Origin: Deinococcus sp. JMULE3
Lineage (GTDB): Bacteria; Deinococcota; Deinococci; Deinococcales; Deinococcaceae
Reading direction: 5' to 3'
DNA length: 64,000 bases
Assembly: GCF_013337115.1 (NCBI RefSeq)
Contig: NZ_SGWE01000004.1
Span: forward strand, 372,001-436,000
A model generated the notes under the pieces. It ran no database searches and had not been told where the DNA came from. It worked only from the letters and a program-made list of their open reading frames with translations. Each line of letters begins with the position of its first letter. Within the stretch, counting starts at the first letter, position 1. The translations under genes were made by a program, and so were the position numbers. Shown here one piece after another: positions 1 through 15,138 of this stretch.

Positions 1-1
1 G

Positions 2-412
2 CCGCGCGGCACGACCGTGTGGGTGAATACCGGCACGGAGTTTGTCATTCTCCCCGCGCTGGGTCTGTCCGTGAGTGTCCCGGTCGGCAGCGTGGACGTG
101 CGCGGCAGTGTGGGCACGATGTTCCTCCCGATTGCCGCCGATGGGATGAACGGACCGGCGACCCTGCCGGTGTACGCCAGCGTGGACGCGCTGTTCAACT
201 TCCCGCAGGGGAGCGTCAATCTGTACGCCGGGCCGGGACTCGGCACGGTGAGTGGGCAGGTGCTGCTGCTGAACGCCACGGCGGGTGTGCGCGGCGAGTT
301 CCGTCAGGGCAATCTGGGCTGGTTCTCCGAGGCGAAACTGCGGAGTTACTTCGTGGACGGCGGCTCCGTCACTCTGCCGGGACTGCATCTGGGCGTGACG
401 TACCGCTTCTAA
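2..412 (+). CDS. C-terminal part of an outer-membrane beta-barrel-like protein
   Basis: The reading frame is open from base 2 and the true start lies before the window. The visible 136 residues alternate polar and hydrophobic residues in short strands rich in Gly, Val and Ser (for example around VYASVDALFNF and VNLYAGPGLG). The protein ends in the tripeptide YRF. A terminal aromatic residue after an amphipathic last strand is the usual signature of outer-membrane beta-barrels, and Deinococcus has an outer membrane. No catalytic motif is visible. It could also be a soluble beta-sandwich secreted protein; the family cannot be named from this fragment. Confidence 0.5.
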   Translation, partial: PRGTTVWVNTGTEFVILPALGLSVSVPVGSVDVRGSVGTMFLPIAADGMNGPATLPVYASVDALFNFPQGSVNLYAGPGLGTVSGQVLLLNATAGVRGEFRQGNLGWFSEAKLRSYFVDGGSVTLPGLHLGVTYRF

Positions 413-443
413 ACCTCTCGCCGCGCGCCAGTCGGGCCGCCTG

Positions 444-449
444 TACCCT
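444..449 (+). promoter_or_regulatory. -10 box of a leaderless promoter for the aminotransferase
   Basis: TACCCT (TANNNT) ends 7 nt before the ATG at 457 and there is no Shine-Dalgarno sequence. This is the spacing expected if transcription starts at the A of the ATG. Confidence 0.6.
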
Positions 450-456
450 GCGGGGT

Positions 457-1620
457 ATGAGCGGCCCTTTTCTGCTGTCCGAGCGTGCCCTGAGCCTGAA
501 GCCTTCCGCGACGGTCGCGGTGACGAGCCGCGCGCTGGAGTTGCGGCGGCAGGGCGTGGACGTGATCAGCATGAGCGTCGGCGAGCCGGATTTCGACACG
601 CCGGATCACGTGAAGGCGGCGGCCATCGCCGCGATCGAATCGGGCAAGACGAAGTACACGGCGGTGAACGGCATCCCGGAGCTGCGCGAGGCGATCAGCG
701 CGAAGTTCGCCCGTGAGAACGGCCTGAGCTACACACCGGACGCGGTGACGGTCACGAGCGGCGGGAAGCAGGCGCTGTTCAACGCTTTTCTGGCGCTGCT
801 GAACCCGGGGGACGAGGTGCTGATCCCGGCGCCGTACTGGGTGAGCTACCCGGAGATGGTGGCCCTGACGGGCGCGGTGCCGGTGACGGTGCCGACCACG
901 CCGGAGTCGGGGTTCCTGCTCGATCCCGATGAGCTGGAGGCGCGCGTGACGCCCAGGACGCGGATGATCGTGCTGAACAGCCCCGGCAACCCGACGGGCG
1001 CGGTGTTCCCGCCGGAGGTGCTGCGCGCGGTGGGGGCGGTGGCGCAGAAGCACAACCTCGTGATCGTGACGGACGAGATGTACGAGCATCTGGTATACGA
1101 CGCCGAGCAGGTCAGCATCGGACGGTACGCGCCCGAGCACACGCTGACCATCAACGGGGCGAGCAAGGCGTACGCGATGACCGGGTGGCGCATCGGGTAC
1201 GCGGGCGGCCCGAAGGGCGTGATCGCCGCGATGAACGCCCTGCAGTCGCAGAGCACGAGTAACGCAAGCAGCGTGTCGCAGTACGCGACGCTGGCGGCCC
1301 TGTCGGATCAGGCGCACACGGCGGCGTTCGTGGACATGGCCCGCGCGGCGTACCGCGAGCGGCGCGACCGGATCGTCGCGGGCCTGAACGCGCTGGGCCT
1401 GCGCACCCCCACGCCGCAGGGCGCGTTCTACGTGATGGCCGACACGACCACGATTCACCCGGATGAGCTGGAGGCGGCGCGGCGCATTCTGGACGACGCG
1501 CGGGTGGCGGTCGTGCCTGGCACGGATTTCGCCGCGCCGGGGCAGGTGCGCCTGAGTTACGCGACGAGCATGGCGAACATAGAGGAGGTCCTGCGCCGCA
1601 TCGGTGGGCTGCTGGGCTGA
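457..1620 (+). CDS. PLP-dependent class I/II aminotransferase (aspartate aminotransferase type)
   Basis: A 387-aa fold-type I transaminase. It moves an amino group between an amino acid (probably aspartate or a related acid) and a 2-oxo acid in the cytoplasm. The N-terminal SVGEPDFDTP segment, the NSPGNPTGA motif and the PLP-binding lysine in NGASKAYAMTGWR are all present, followed by the family's conserved RIGY. Length is normal for the aspartate aminotransferase Ib group. The start was chosen because a TANNNT box lies 7 nt upstream of this ATG; a longer open frame upstream has no homology-like content. Substrate specificity cannot be fixed from sequence alone: prephenate or alanine as amino donor/acceptor remain possible. 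Confidence 0.9.
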   Translation: MSGPFLLSERALSLKPSATVAVTSRALELRRQGVDVISMSVGEPDFDTPDHVKAAAIAAIESGKTKYTAVNGIPELREAISAKFARENGLSYTPDAVTVTSGGKQALFNAFLALLNPGDEVLIPAPYWVSYPEMVALTGAVPVTVPTTPESGFLLDPDELEARVTPRTRMIVLNSPGNPTGAVFPPEVLRAVGAVAQKHNLVIVTDEMYEHLVYDAEQVSIGRYAPEHTLTINGASKAYAMTGWRIGYAGGPKGVIAAMNALQSQSTSNASSVSQYATLAALSDQAHTAAFVDMARAAYRERRDRIVAGLNALGLRTPTPQGAFYVMADTTTIHPDELEAARRILDDARVAVVPGTDFAAPGQVRLSYATSMANIEEVLRRIGGLLG

Positions 1621-1660
1621 CCCGGTCACGCGGCCGGGAACCGTTCGGCGCGGCCCGTCG

Positions 1661-1666
1661 TACTGT
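1661..1666 (+). promoter_or_regulatory. -10 box of a leaderless promoter for the AIM24-like gene
   Basis: TACTGT lies 6 nt before the ATG at 1673, and no ribosome binding site is visible. Confidence 0.55.
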
Positions 1667-1672
1667 GGTGTC

Positions 1673-2440
<768 letters not shown>

Positions 2441-2447
2441 GCGCGGG

Positions 2448-2606
2448 GAAGTGGGCAGTGGGGAGTGGGTCGGCTGGATGACCCGCCCCGTGCCCTGGGG
2501 GGAGGCGACGCGGTGTGGTCGTCTCCCCTTCCTGTCGTCGCCCCCTGACCGCTCCCACCGCGGCATTGTGGATTCCACTGCCCACTCACCACTTCCCACT
2601 GCCTAC
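2448..2606. repeat. Imperfect inverted repeat of GTGGGCAGTGGG-type units
   Basis: The left arm around 2448-2469 has the pattern AGTGGGCAGTGGGGAGTGGG. The right arm around 2576-2603 carries the complementary CCACTGCCCACTC and CACTTCCCACTGCC pattern. The 100-base interior has a second, weaker inverted pair (ggaggcgacg / cgtcgtcgcccc). It fills the gap between the AIM24-like gene and murG and could form a long imperfect stem. Part of another copy of the CCCACTCCCGACTGCC pattern is seen near 62313. Confidence 0.5.
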
Positions 2607-2633
2607 ACCCCACAACCCACCCCCCTGACGGGC

Positions 2634-2639
2634 TAGACT
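2634..2639 (+). promoter_or_regulatory. -10 box of a leaderless promoter for murG
   Basis: TAGACT lies 8 nt before the murG ATG at 2648. It would be the first promoter of the murG-to-ftsA cluster. Confidence 0.5.
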
Positions 2640-2647
2640 CGCCCGCG

Positions 2648-3793
<1,146 letters not shown>

Positions 3794-3810
3794 TGGGCCG
3801 CACTCCACTC

Positions 3811-8262
<4,452 letters not shown>

Positions 8263-8269
8263 ATCCGCC

Positions 8270-8290
8270 CCCCTGCGTGAACCGCAGGGG
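8270..8290. other. Small perfect hairpin just after the ftsA stop
   Basis: CCCCTGCG at 8270-8277 pairs with CGCAGGGG at 8283-8290 across a 5-nt loop. No T-run follows, so it is a weak terminator candidate or an mRNA-end stabiliser. Confidence 0.45.
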
Positions 8291-8300
8291 AAGGTCACTG

Positions 8301-8338
8301 GGGGGGAGGTCGGGGCCGGGTGCCGCCGACCTCCCCCC
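8301..8338. terminator. Strong 13-bp hairpin between ftsA and ftsZ (terminator or attenuator-like)
   Basis: GGGGGGAGGTCGG at 8301-8313 is perfectly complementary to 8326-8338, with a 12-nt loop. There is no poly-T after it, so it may not terminate in the classical way. It separates the murG-ftsA transcript from ftsZ. Confidence 0.5.
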
Positions 8339-8340
8339 GG

Positions 8341-8405
8341 CCCGCTTCGTCTGCCCGCTTCGTCTGCCCGCTTCGTCTGCCCGCTTCGTCTGCCTGCTTG
8401 GTCTG
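8341..8405 (+). repeat. 13-bp tandem repeat array upstream of ftsZ
   Basis: Four exact copies of CCCGCTTCGTCTG (8341, 8354, 8367, 8380) are followed by a fifth with two changes (8393-8405). The array lies directly after the strong hairpin and about 150 bp before the ftsZ start. A 13-bp period is not a codon multiple and no gene crosses it. Confidence 0.95.
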
Positions 8406-8494
8406 GGCAGGCGATTGACGATCAGGCCCAGCGGGACTGGCGGGTGGGACCGGCACGTGACTCGTTCGGGGCGTGCGCGCCTGATATGGTGCGC

Positions 8495-8500
8495 TAAACT
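8495..8500 (+). promoter_or_regulatory. Probable -10 box for ftsZ
   Basis: TAAACT at 8495-8500 (with TATGGT at 8485-8490 as an alternative) fits TANNNT. It would give a leader of about 50 nt carrying the AAGGAG ribosome site at 8548-8553. Unlike most nearby genes, ftsZ appears to have a leadered mRNA. Confidence 0.4.
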
Positions 8501-8555
8501 GCCAAGCAGTCAACGACACCGGCCTGCTGTTCGGGTCGGGTCGTGGTAAGGAGAG

Positions 8556-9614
<1,059 letters not shown>

Positions 9615-9617
<3 letters not shown>

Positions 9618-9752
9618 TATGCACTCCGGCTGAAAGGTTATGCAAACCTTTCAACCCGAGCGGAGCGAGTAGGAGCGAAACGGGTTCCGGTCGTGGAGTT
9701 GGCAACCCGGTGCCTTTCCGGGTTGTCAACGAATCAAACGGAACCCGTATGA
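9615..9752 (+). repeat. Dispersed hairpin repeat, family A copy 1
   Basis: The element runs from TGATATGCACTCCGG to CCCGTATGA and has imperfect inverted ends. Its left part is a strong hairpin (CTGAAAGGTT / AACCTTTCAA around 9632-9656); its right part contains GGAGTTGGCAACCCGG. A second copy in reverse orientation lies at 34750-34910, and a compact hairpin-only copy lies at 13014-13070. The first three bases are the ftsZ stop codon. It resembles the small non-coding repeats reported in Deinococcus genomes. Confidence 0.75.
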
Positions 9753-9772
9753 CGGTTAGACTCCCCCCCTCT

Positions 9773-9798
9773 CCCCCACCCTCGCGGTGGGGGTTTTT
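9773..9798 (+). terminator. Rho-independent terminator after ftsZ
   Basis: CCCCCACC pairs perfectly with GGTGGGGG across the loop CTCGC, followed by five T. This is the clearest intrinsic terminator in the first 20 kb. It would end the ftsZ transcript after reading through the repeat. Confidence 0.9.
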
Positions 9799-10025
9799 CG
9801 TCGGCCCTTTTCATTGGCCCAGACGGGGTAGAGCTCTGCTTCGCCAAAAGGGGCTGTGTAGACACACCGGCCTTCACAGGGGCGCATTTGTCCGGACATC
9901 CGGCCGGGAGGCGGGCCGGGCCGCCTATCTTGAACGCTCCAGCTCCGGACTGACCGTCCGGGCAGCCGCCTCTTTCCCCTGCATCCGGACCTGCCCCCTG
10001 CGGCGGGTGTCGTCAAGGAGTTCCC
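9799..10025 (+). promoter_or_regulatory. Upstream region of the binding-protein gene
   Basis: No gene is seen here. TATCTT at 9926-9931 is a possible -10 box (TANNNT), and AAGGAG at 10014-10019 is a ribosome binding site 6 nt before the ATG. A short palindrome TGTGTAGACACA lies near 9863 and could be an operator. The leader would be about 85 nt. Confidence 0.4.
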
Positions 10026-11189
10026 ATGCCCCGAGTTCCCACCACCCACCTCCTGACCGTGTCCATCCTGGCCCTGGGTGCCGCGCACGCCCAGACGCCC
10101 GTTCCCGTGAAACTCGCGACGATCAGTCCGCTGTCCGGTTCGATCAGCAACCTGGGTGTGCAGGTCCGCAACGGCGCGCAGCTGGCCGTGAACGAGTACG
10201 CACCCCGCTTCGCGAAGCTGGGCTTCCGCCTGAGCCTCGTGGCGTTCGACGATCAGGCGGACCCCGCGACCGGCACGGCCGCCGCGCGCAAGATCGCCGC
10301 GGACCGTCAGGTGCTCGCGGTGGTGGGCGCGCTGAACAGCGGCGTGACCATCCCCGCGAGCGCCGCGCTGAGTGCCAGCCGGGTGGCGGTCGTGAATTCG
10401 GGCAGCACCGCGAATCAGGTGACGGACCGCGGCCTGAAGAACGTGAGCCGGATCGTGCCGCGTGACGACGCGCAGGGTCCGGCCGGAGCGGCGTTCCTGG
10501 CGGGGACGCTGAAGGCGAAGCGGGTGTACGTCCTGAACGACAAGACCGCGTACGGCGAGGGGCTGGCCGCCGAGGTCGAGAAGACCCTCAGGGCGCGCGG
10601 CGTGAAGGTCCTGGCAAACGAGGGCACCGAGGAGAAGAGCGACTTCAGCGGCGTGATCGCCAAGATCCGCCTGCAGAAACCGGACGCGATCTACTTCGGA
10701 GGTGTGTACAACCAGGTGGGCGTGTTCCTCTCGCAGCTGCGCGGCGCGGGTGTCACGGCGCCCGTGGTGGGCGGCGACGGCCTGGACAGCCCGGACCTGG
10801 CCCGCGTGGCCGGGGCGGGCGGCACGAACGTGTACTACACGACCGTGTCGGCGCCGCTGAGTGCCCTGCCCGCCGCGAAGGCGTTCGCCGGGTCGTACCG
10901 CAAGGCGTTCGGCCGTGATCCGCAGGGCTTCGCGGCGTTCGCGTACGACGCGGCCCGCGTGGCGCTGCAGGGCATCCTGAATGCCGCGAAGACCAACGGT
11001 GGGAAGGTGCCCAGCCGCGCGCAGGTGGAATCGGCGGTGCGGGCCGGGACGTACGCCGGACTGCTGTCCGGCAGCGTGAAGTTCAACGCGGACGGGGACC
11101 GGCAGAGCGCGAAGCTGTACGTCATGAAGCTCACGGGTGGGAAGGTCAGCCTGAGCACCAGCGTGAACGTGACGCCTGCACGCCGCTGA
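10026..11189 (+). CDS. Branched-chain amino acid type ABC transporter substrate-binding protein
   Basis: 387 aa with a Sec signal peptide of about 22 residues (hydrophobic LLTVSILALGAAHAQ, cleavage after AHA). The mature part is a type 1 periplasmic binding protein of the LivJ/LivK group. The ISPLSGSISNLGVQVRNGAQ start, the VVGALNSGVTIPAS loop and the ligand-pocket segment NSGSTANQ are typical. It would capture branched-chain amino acids, other amino acids or small amides in the periplasm for a Liv-type permease. No permease or ATPase genes are adjacent, so it is an orphan component. The start is supported by an AAGGAG site. Confidence 0.88.
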   Translation: MPRVPTTHLLTVSILALGAAHAQTPVPVKLATISPLSGSISNLGVQVRNGAQLAVNEYAPRFAKLGFRLSLVAFDDQADPATGTAAARKIAADRQVLAVVGALNSGVTIPASAALSASRVAVVNSGSTANQVTDRGLKNVSRIVPRDDAQGPAGAAFLAGTLKAKRVYVLNDKTAYGEGLAAEVEKTLRARGVKVLANEGTEEKSDFSGVIAKIRLQKPDAIYFGGVYNQVGVFLSQLRGAGVTAPVVGGDGLDSPDLARVAGAGGTNVYYTTVSAPLSALPAAKAFAGSYRKAFGRDPQGFAAFAYDAARVALQGILNAAKTNGGKVPSRAQVESAVRAGTYAGLLSGSVKFNADGDRQSAKLYVMKLTGGKVSLSTSVNVTPARR

Positions 11190-11481
11190 GCACGGTATTT
11201 CCCGGCACCGGGCGCCCCTGCGCTCTCTCCGGCACGCGGGTCCGGTGTGAACGGCCTGACAGGCCGGGCCGGGCAGCTTGAGCGGGTCTGGAGCGTGCAT
11301 TCGGTCACCGTTCAGACTGTGTGCGGGGCACGCCCCGGTCCGGCGCGTGCGGGCACACTGCCCCTCACAGTTCACACCGGACCGCGCCGCATCTGTCCGC
11401 CTGACCCTTCCCTGCCCCGGCGTCGCCCTGCGCGCCGGGGTGACGCCGTCCGTGGGCCTGTGTCCGTACCGGAGACCTTCC
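11190..11481 (+). other. Spacer between the binding protein and the GH68 gene
   Basis: No convincing gene is present. A GGAG ribosome site at 11471-11474 serves the downstream ATG. A short palindrome around 11254-11270 (CGGCCTGACAGGCCG-like) is the only local structure noticed. No clear terminator or promoter box was identified. Confidence 0.4.
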
Positions 11482-13017
11482 ATGCCACGACCTGCCCGTA
11501 CCGCCCGCACCCGTCATGCCCGCACCCTCGCCACCGTGACCCTGAGCCTGACCCTGGCCGCCTGCGCTCCGGGCGGAAGCCCGACGCCGCCCGCGCCCGA
11601 CACCCGCCCGGAAGGCACCTTCACGGACCGCTGGACCCTGCAGGAGGCGCTGCAGATCCCGGCCGACGCCGACAAGACCGCTCAGACGACCATGCCGCTG
11701 ATCACCAGCTGGCCGCAGGGCGCGCAGAAGACCCTGCCGGACCAGTGGGTGTGGGACACCTGGCCGCTGAAGACCGAGGACATGCAGATCGCCACGGTCC
11801 GCGCCGCGGACGGCACGCCGTACTACGTGCTCATTCACCTCAGCGTGGACGACAGCGTGCTGCCGGGCGCGCGGCACGACCTCGCCACGCTGCGCTACTC
11901 GTACTCCACCGACGGGCGCAGCTGGCAGCCGGGCGGGTACCTGTTCCCGGAGGGCGTGGTACTCGGGTCGCGCAACTGGGCGGGTTCGGCGCTGCTGAAG
12001 GCCGACGGCAGCGTCGAGGTGTACTACACCGTGACCGGCGAGCGGAACGAGGGGCCGGTGCAGGGGCCGTCTTCGGTACTGGAACGCCAGCACGTCGGGG
12101 ACGTGCGGGGCGCCCTGACGGCAGACGGGCAGCTCGCGCCGCAGAGTGGCAGCGGCTTCCCGAACGAGGGCGGAGTCGGGTTCGAGCAGCGGATCGCGCT
12201 GGCGGACGGCGTGAAAGCCGAGGTCGTCGGTGGCCGCGTGGTCTTCAGCGGCACCTGGAAGCACCGGGTGATCCTGCGCGCCGACGGCACGCTGTACCAG
12301 ACGGCCGCGCAGTCCGACGCGGGGCCGCTGTACGGCTTCCGTGACCCGTGGGCGTTCCGGAATCCGGCGGACGGCAAGCGGTACGTGGTGTTCACCGGGA
12401 ACATGGGCGGCCTGAAATCCCAGCAGACCTGCCAGCCCGAGGATCTGGGCGACGCGACCTTCCGCGCCGGCCTGGGCGCCCTGAACGCCGAGATGCCGCT
12501 GCACAACGGCGCGATCGGGCTGGCGGTGGAGACCGCGCCGGGCGCGTGGAAGCTGCTGAACCCGCTGCTCACGGCCCGCTGCGTGAACCAGGAACTGGAG
12601 CGGCCGAACCTGCTCATGAAGGGCGGCAAGGTGTACCTGTTCTTCAGCAGCCACATCGGGAAGTTCGCGCCGTACGGGGACCTGCGCGACCGGGGCGAGG
12701 AAGGCCTGTACGGGTTCGTGGGCGACTCGCTGCGCGGCGACTACACCCCGCTGAACCGGGGTGGGCTGGTGCTGAACACCCCGCTGAACCAGCGGTACCA
12801 GAGTTACTCGTACGACGTGCTGCCCGGCGGCCTGACCACCCTGTTCGTGGACGTGCCGGGCATCGGCAATCAGGACATCAGCGTGGTGTCCACCCTGCCG
12901 CCCGAGCAGCAGCGGGCGGTGTTCGGCGGGACGCTGGGCCGGACATTGAAACTCGATATCAGCGGGAAGACCACGAACATCGTGTCGGAACTGAACTACG
13001 GGCAGATCATTCCCTGA
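11482..13017 (+). CDS. Lipoprotein glycoside hydrolase family 68 (levansucrase / beta-fructofuranosidase)
   Basis: 511 aa. The first 26 residues are a lipoprotein signal peptide with lipobox LAAC, so the mature enzyme should be lipid-anchored outside the inner membrane. The GH68 catalytic triad is visible: the nucleophile in VWDTWPL (Asp92), the transition-state stabiliser in FRDPWAF (Asp288) and the acid/base in ELERPN (Glu373). Such enzymes split sucrose and transfer fructose to water or to growing levan. Polymerising and hydrolytic enzymes cannot be told apart here. The ATG follows a GGAG site, and the open frame upstream of it looks non-coding. The stop codon lies inside a palindrome shared with the converging gene. 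Confidence 0.85.
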   Translation: MPRPARTARTRHARTLATVTLSLTLAACAPGGSPTPPAPDTRPEGTFTDRWTLQEALQIPADADKTAQTTMPLITSWPQGAQKTLPDQWVWDTWPLKTEDMQIATVRAADGTPYYVLIHLSVDDSVLPGARHDLATLRYSYSTDGRSWQPGGYLFPEGVVLGSRNWAGSALLKADGSVEVYYTVTGERNEGPVQGPSSVLERQHVGDVRGALTADGQLAPQSGSGFPNEGGVGFEQRIALADGVKAEVVGGRVVFSGTWKHRVILRADGTLYQTAAQSDAGPLYGFRDPWAFRNPADGKRYVVFTGNMGGLKSQQTCQPEDLGDATFRAGLGALNAEMPLHNGAIGLAVETAPGAWKLLNPLLTARCVNQELERPNLLMKGGKVYLFFSSHIGKFAPYGDLRDRGEEGLYGFVGDSLRGDYTPLNRGGLVLNTPLNQRYQSYSYDVLPGGLTTLFVDVPGIGNQDISVVSTLPPEQQRAVFGGTLGRTLKLDISGKTTNIVSELNYGQIIP

Positions 13018-13070
13018 TACGCACTCGGGTTGAACGGGGTGCGCCGTCGTTCAACCCGAGTCCGTATCAG
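13014..13070. repeat. 57-bp palindromic hairpin repeat between converging genes (family A, short form)
   Basis: The arms CTGATACG-ACTCGGGTTGAACG and CGTTCAACCCGAGT-CGTATCAG are almost perfectly complementary over about 24 bp. The stop codons of both flanking genes (13015-13017 on + and 13067-13069 on -) lie within the arms. It probably works as a bidirectional terminator. The arm sequence matches the hairpin module of the repeats at 9615 and 34750. Confidence 0.85.
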
Positions 13071-14179
13071 CCCGCCAGGGTCAGGACGCTCTGGTTGCCG
13101 CGCAGGACGTAGACCAGAATGCCGGATTCGGCCAGGACAGCGGCGCGGCGTTCGAGGTCCCGCACGGCGTCCGGCAGGCCCGCCCACTGCCGCCGGGCCT
13201 GCTCGCCGGGCTCGAGGTAGAAGCCTTCGGGCAGCGCGACGATGCTGACGCGGCTGGCGGTGGCGCGGGCGTGCAGCGCCTGGGTGGTCAGGTCGGCGCT
13301 GGGGCGGGCGGTGAGGATGATCAGGTTCCCCCCGGCGCGCGTGACCGGCAGCGCGGGCGGCGCCGGGTCGGGTTCCAGCCGGGCCAGCAGGTGCAGCGCG
13401 GCGTGCAGGGCGTCCGCGCCGCGCCCGGCGGGCGTGACCTGCCCCGCGGCGGCGGCCGCGACCGGGAGGCCCAGCGTCTGGCCCTCGCGCAGGAGGCTCG
13501 CGGCCAGCCGGGCGGCGCTGTCCACGAAGGTGCTGCCCCCGGCGCTGGCGTCCACGAAGACGGTCAGGCTGCTGGCGGCGGTGCGTTCGGGTTCCCGCAC
13601 GACCAGTTCGCCGCGGCGGGCGCTGAGGCGCCAGTGGATGCGGCCCGGCGCGTCCCCGGTGACGTACTCGCGGGCGCTGCGCAGGCTGAGTGGGTCGTCG
13701 AGGCCCAGCTGCCGCGACAGGGTCCCCTCGGAGAGGAGGGGGCGCAGCAGGTCCGGCAGGAGCAGGCCGTGCGTGCCGGGGTACACGGTGACGGCGGTCG
13801 TGGCGGGCAGGGTGGTCTGCTGCCAGAACAGCCCCAGCGGATCGGCCCACGCGAGGTCCAGGCCCGGCCACTCGAAGTGGCCCCGGCGGTTCAGGCGCAG
13901 GGTGGTCGTGAAGGTCTGGGTGGTCTGCCCGATGTGCAGCGCGGCGGCGGTCAGTTCATGAGCGGGGACCACGCCGCGCGGAGTGGGGTCGCTGAGCGTG
14001 ACGCGCAGGGGTCGGCGGGACTGCACGGTGACGGTGACGGTCAGGGGCAGCCCGCCGCCCTCGAAGCCGCTGCCCGGAACCTCACGCGTGACGGTCACGC
14101 GGGGCGGGCGGCGGGCCAGCCACCACAGGCCCCCCGTCACCGCGGCGATCAGGGCCAGCCACAGCAGCGCGGCGGTCAT
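13067..14179 (-). CDS. DUF58 domain-containing protein
   Basis: 370 aa. Two N-terminal hydrophobic segments (ALLWLALIAAVTGGLWWLA is the clear one) anchor the protein; the rest is soluble. The diagnostic DUF58 stretch is SLRSAREYVTGDAPGRIHWRLSA-like near residues 165-190 (key residues R, EY, GD, RIHW), followed by a degenerate von Willebrand A-like region (LTVFVDASAGG). It overlaps the MoxR-family gene by 4 nt. DUF58/MoxR pairs occur widely and are thought to assemble or insert cofactors into partner complexes at the membrane; here the partner is unknown. Confidence 0.85.
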   Translation of the reverse strand: MTAALLWLALIAAVTGGLWWLARRPPRVTVTREVPGSGFEGGGLPLTVTVTVQSRRPLRVTLSDPTPRGVVPAHELTAAALHIGQTTQTFTTTLRLNRRGHFEWPGLDLAWADPLGLFWQQTTLPATTAVTVYPGTHGLLLPDLLRPLLSEGTLSRQLGLDDPLSLRSAREYVTGDAPGRIHWRLSARRGELVVREPERTAASSLTVFVDASAGGSTFVDSAARLAASLLREGQTLGLPVAAAAAGQVTPAGRGADALHAALHLLARLEPDPAPPALPVTRAGGNLIILTARPSADLTTQALHARATASRVSIVALPEGFYLEPGEQARRQWAGLPDAVRDLERRAAVLAESGILVYVLRGNQSVLTLAG

Positions 14180-15138
14180 GCGTGCGCGGCGTTCTCGACC
14201 GGGACCGGCTGGGCGCGCAGGACCTCCGCGACGATGCCTTCCGCACTCTGACCCTGCAGGCGCGCCTCGATCCGCAGGCTCAGGCGGTGCGCGAGGACGC
14301 CGGTCGCGGCGCGCTGCACGTCGTCCGGTGTGACGAACGAGCGTCCCGCGAGCCACGCCAGGGCCTGCGCCGTGCCCTGCAATCCCAGGCTGGCGCGCGG
14401 CCCGCCGCCCAGCGTGACCAGGGGGTGCGCCCGCGTGGCGGCGCTCAGGCCCGCGACGTACGCCCGCACGGGTTCCGACACGAACACGCGCCGCACGGCC
14501 TCCTGCGCGTCCAGCAGCGCCGCCGGGGTCGTCACGGCCCGCAGCGCCTGGATCGGGTGCTCGCCCTGCAGGCGGCCCAGCATCCGCACCTCCTCCTCCG
14601 GCGTGGGGTACCCGACCGAGAGTTTCAGCAGGAAGCGGTCCAGCTGCGCTTCGGGCAGGCGGTAGGTGCCCTCGTGCTCGACGGGGTTCTGCGTGGCGAT
14701 CACCACGAACGGCGCGGGCAGCGGGTGGGTCACGCCGGACTCCGTGACCTGCCCCTCGGCCATGGCTTCCAGCAGTGCGGACTGCGTCTTGGGCGTGGCG
14801 CGGTTGATCTCGTCCGCGAGCAGCACCCCGGTGAAGATCGGGCCCGGCACGAAGCGGAACTCGTGGGTGTCCGGGCGGTACACGCTGACGCCGGTCACGT
14901 CGCCGGGCAGCAGGTCCGGCGTGAACTGCACGCGCCGGAAGTCCAGGCCCAGGCTGACGGCCAGCGCGCGCGCCAGCATGGTCTTCCCGGTGCCCGGGGC
15001 GTCCTCCAGCAGGACGTGCCCCCCGGCCAGGACGCCCGCCAGCGCGAGGCGCGTGACGTCCTCCTTGCCGACCAGGACCTGGGCGACGTTGTCGAGAATC
15101 GAGCGGGCGAAGGCGGGCGTGGGTGCAGTGTGGGTCAT
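14176..15138 (-). CDS. MoxR-family AAA+ ATPase
   Basis: 320 aa, soluble. Walker A DAPGTGKTMLA is near residues 47-57, Walker B LADEINRATPKTQSALLEAM follows, then sensor 1 IATQNPVEHEGTYRLPEAQLDRF, all standard for MoxR ATPases. The family acts as chaperone-like remodelling ATPases that work with DUF58/VWA proteins. It overlaps the upstream and downstream genes by the sequence ATGA on both sides, so the three genes are a translationally coupled operon. Confidence 0.93.
   Translation of the reverse strand: MTHTAPTPAFARSILDNVAQVLVGKEDVTRLALAGVLAGGHVLLEDAPGTGKTMLARALAVSLGLDFRRVQFTPDLLPGDVTGVSVYRPDTHEFRFVPGPIFTGVLLADEINRATPKTQSALLEAMAEGQVTESGVTHPLPAPFVVIATQNPVEHEGTYRLPEAQLDRFLLKLSVGYPTPEEEVRMLGRLQGEHPIQALRAVTTPAALLDAQEAVRRVFVSEPVRAYVAGLSAATRAHPLVTLGGGPRASLGLQGTAQALAWLAGRSFVTPDDVQRAATGVLAHRLSLRIEARLQGQSAEGIVAEVLRAQPVPVENAAHA

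Noticed and set aside
8415..8420. TTGACG as a -35 box for ftsZ
   Set aside because: No TANNNT box lies at the proper 16-18 bp distance downstream; the nearest boxes are 64 or more bases away.
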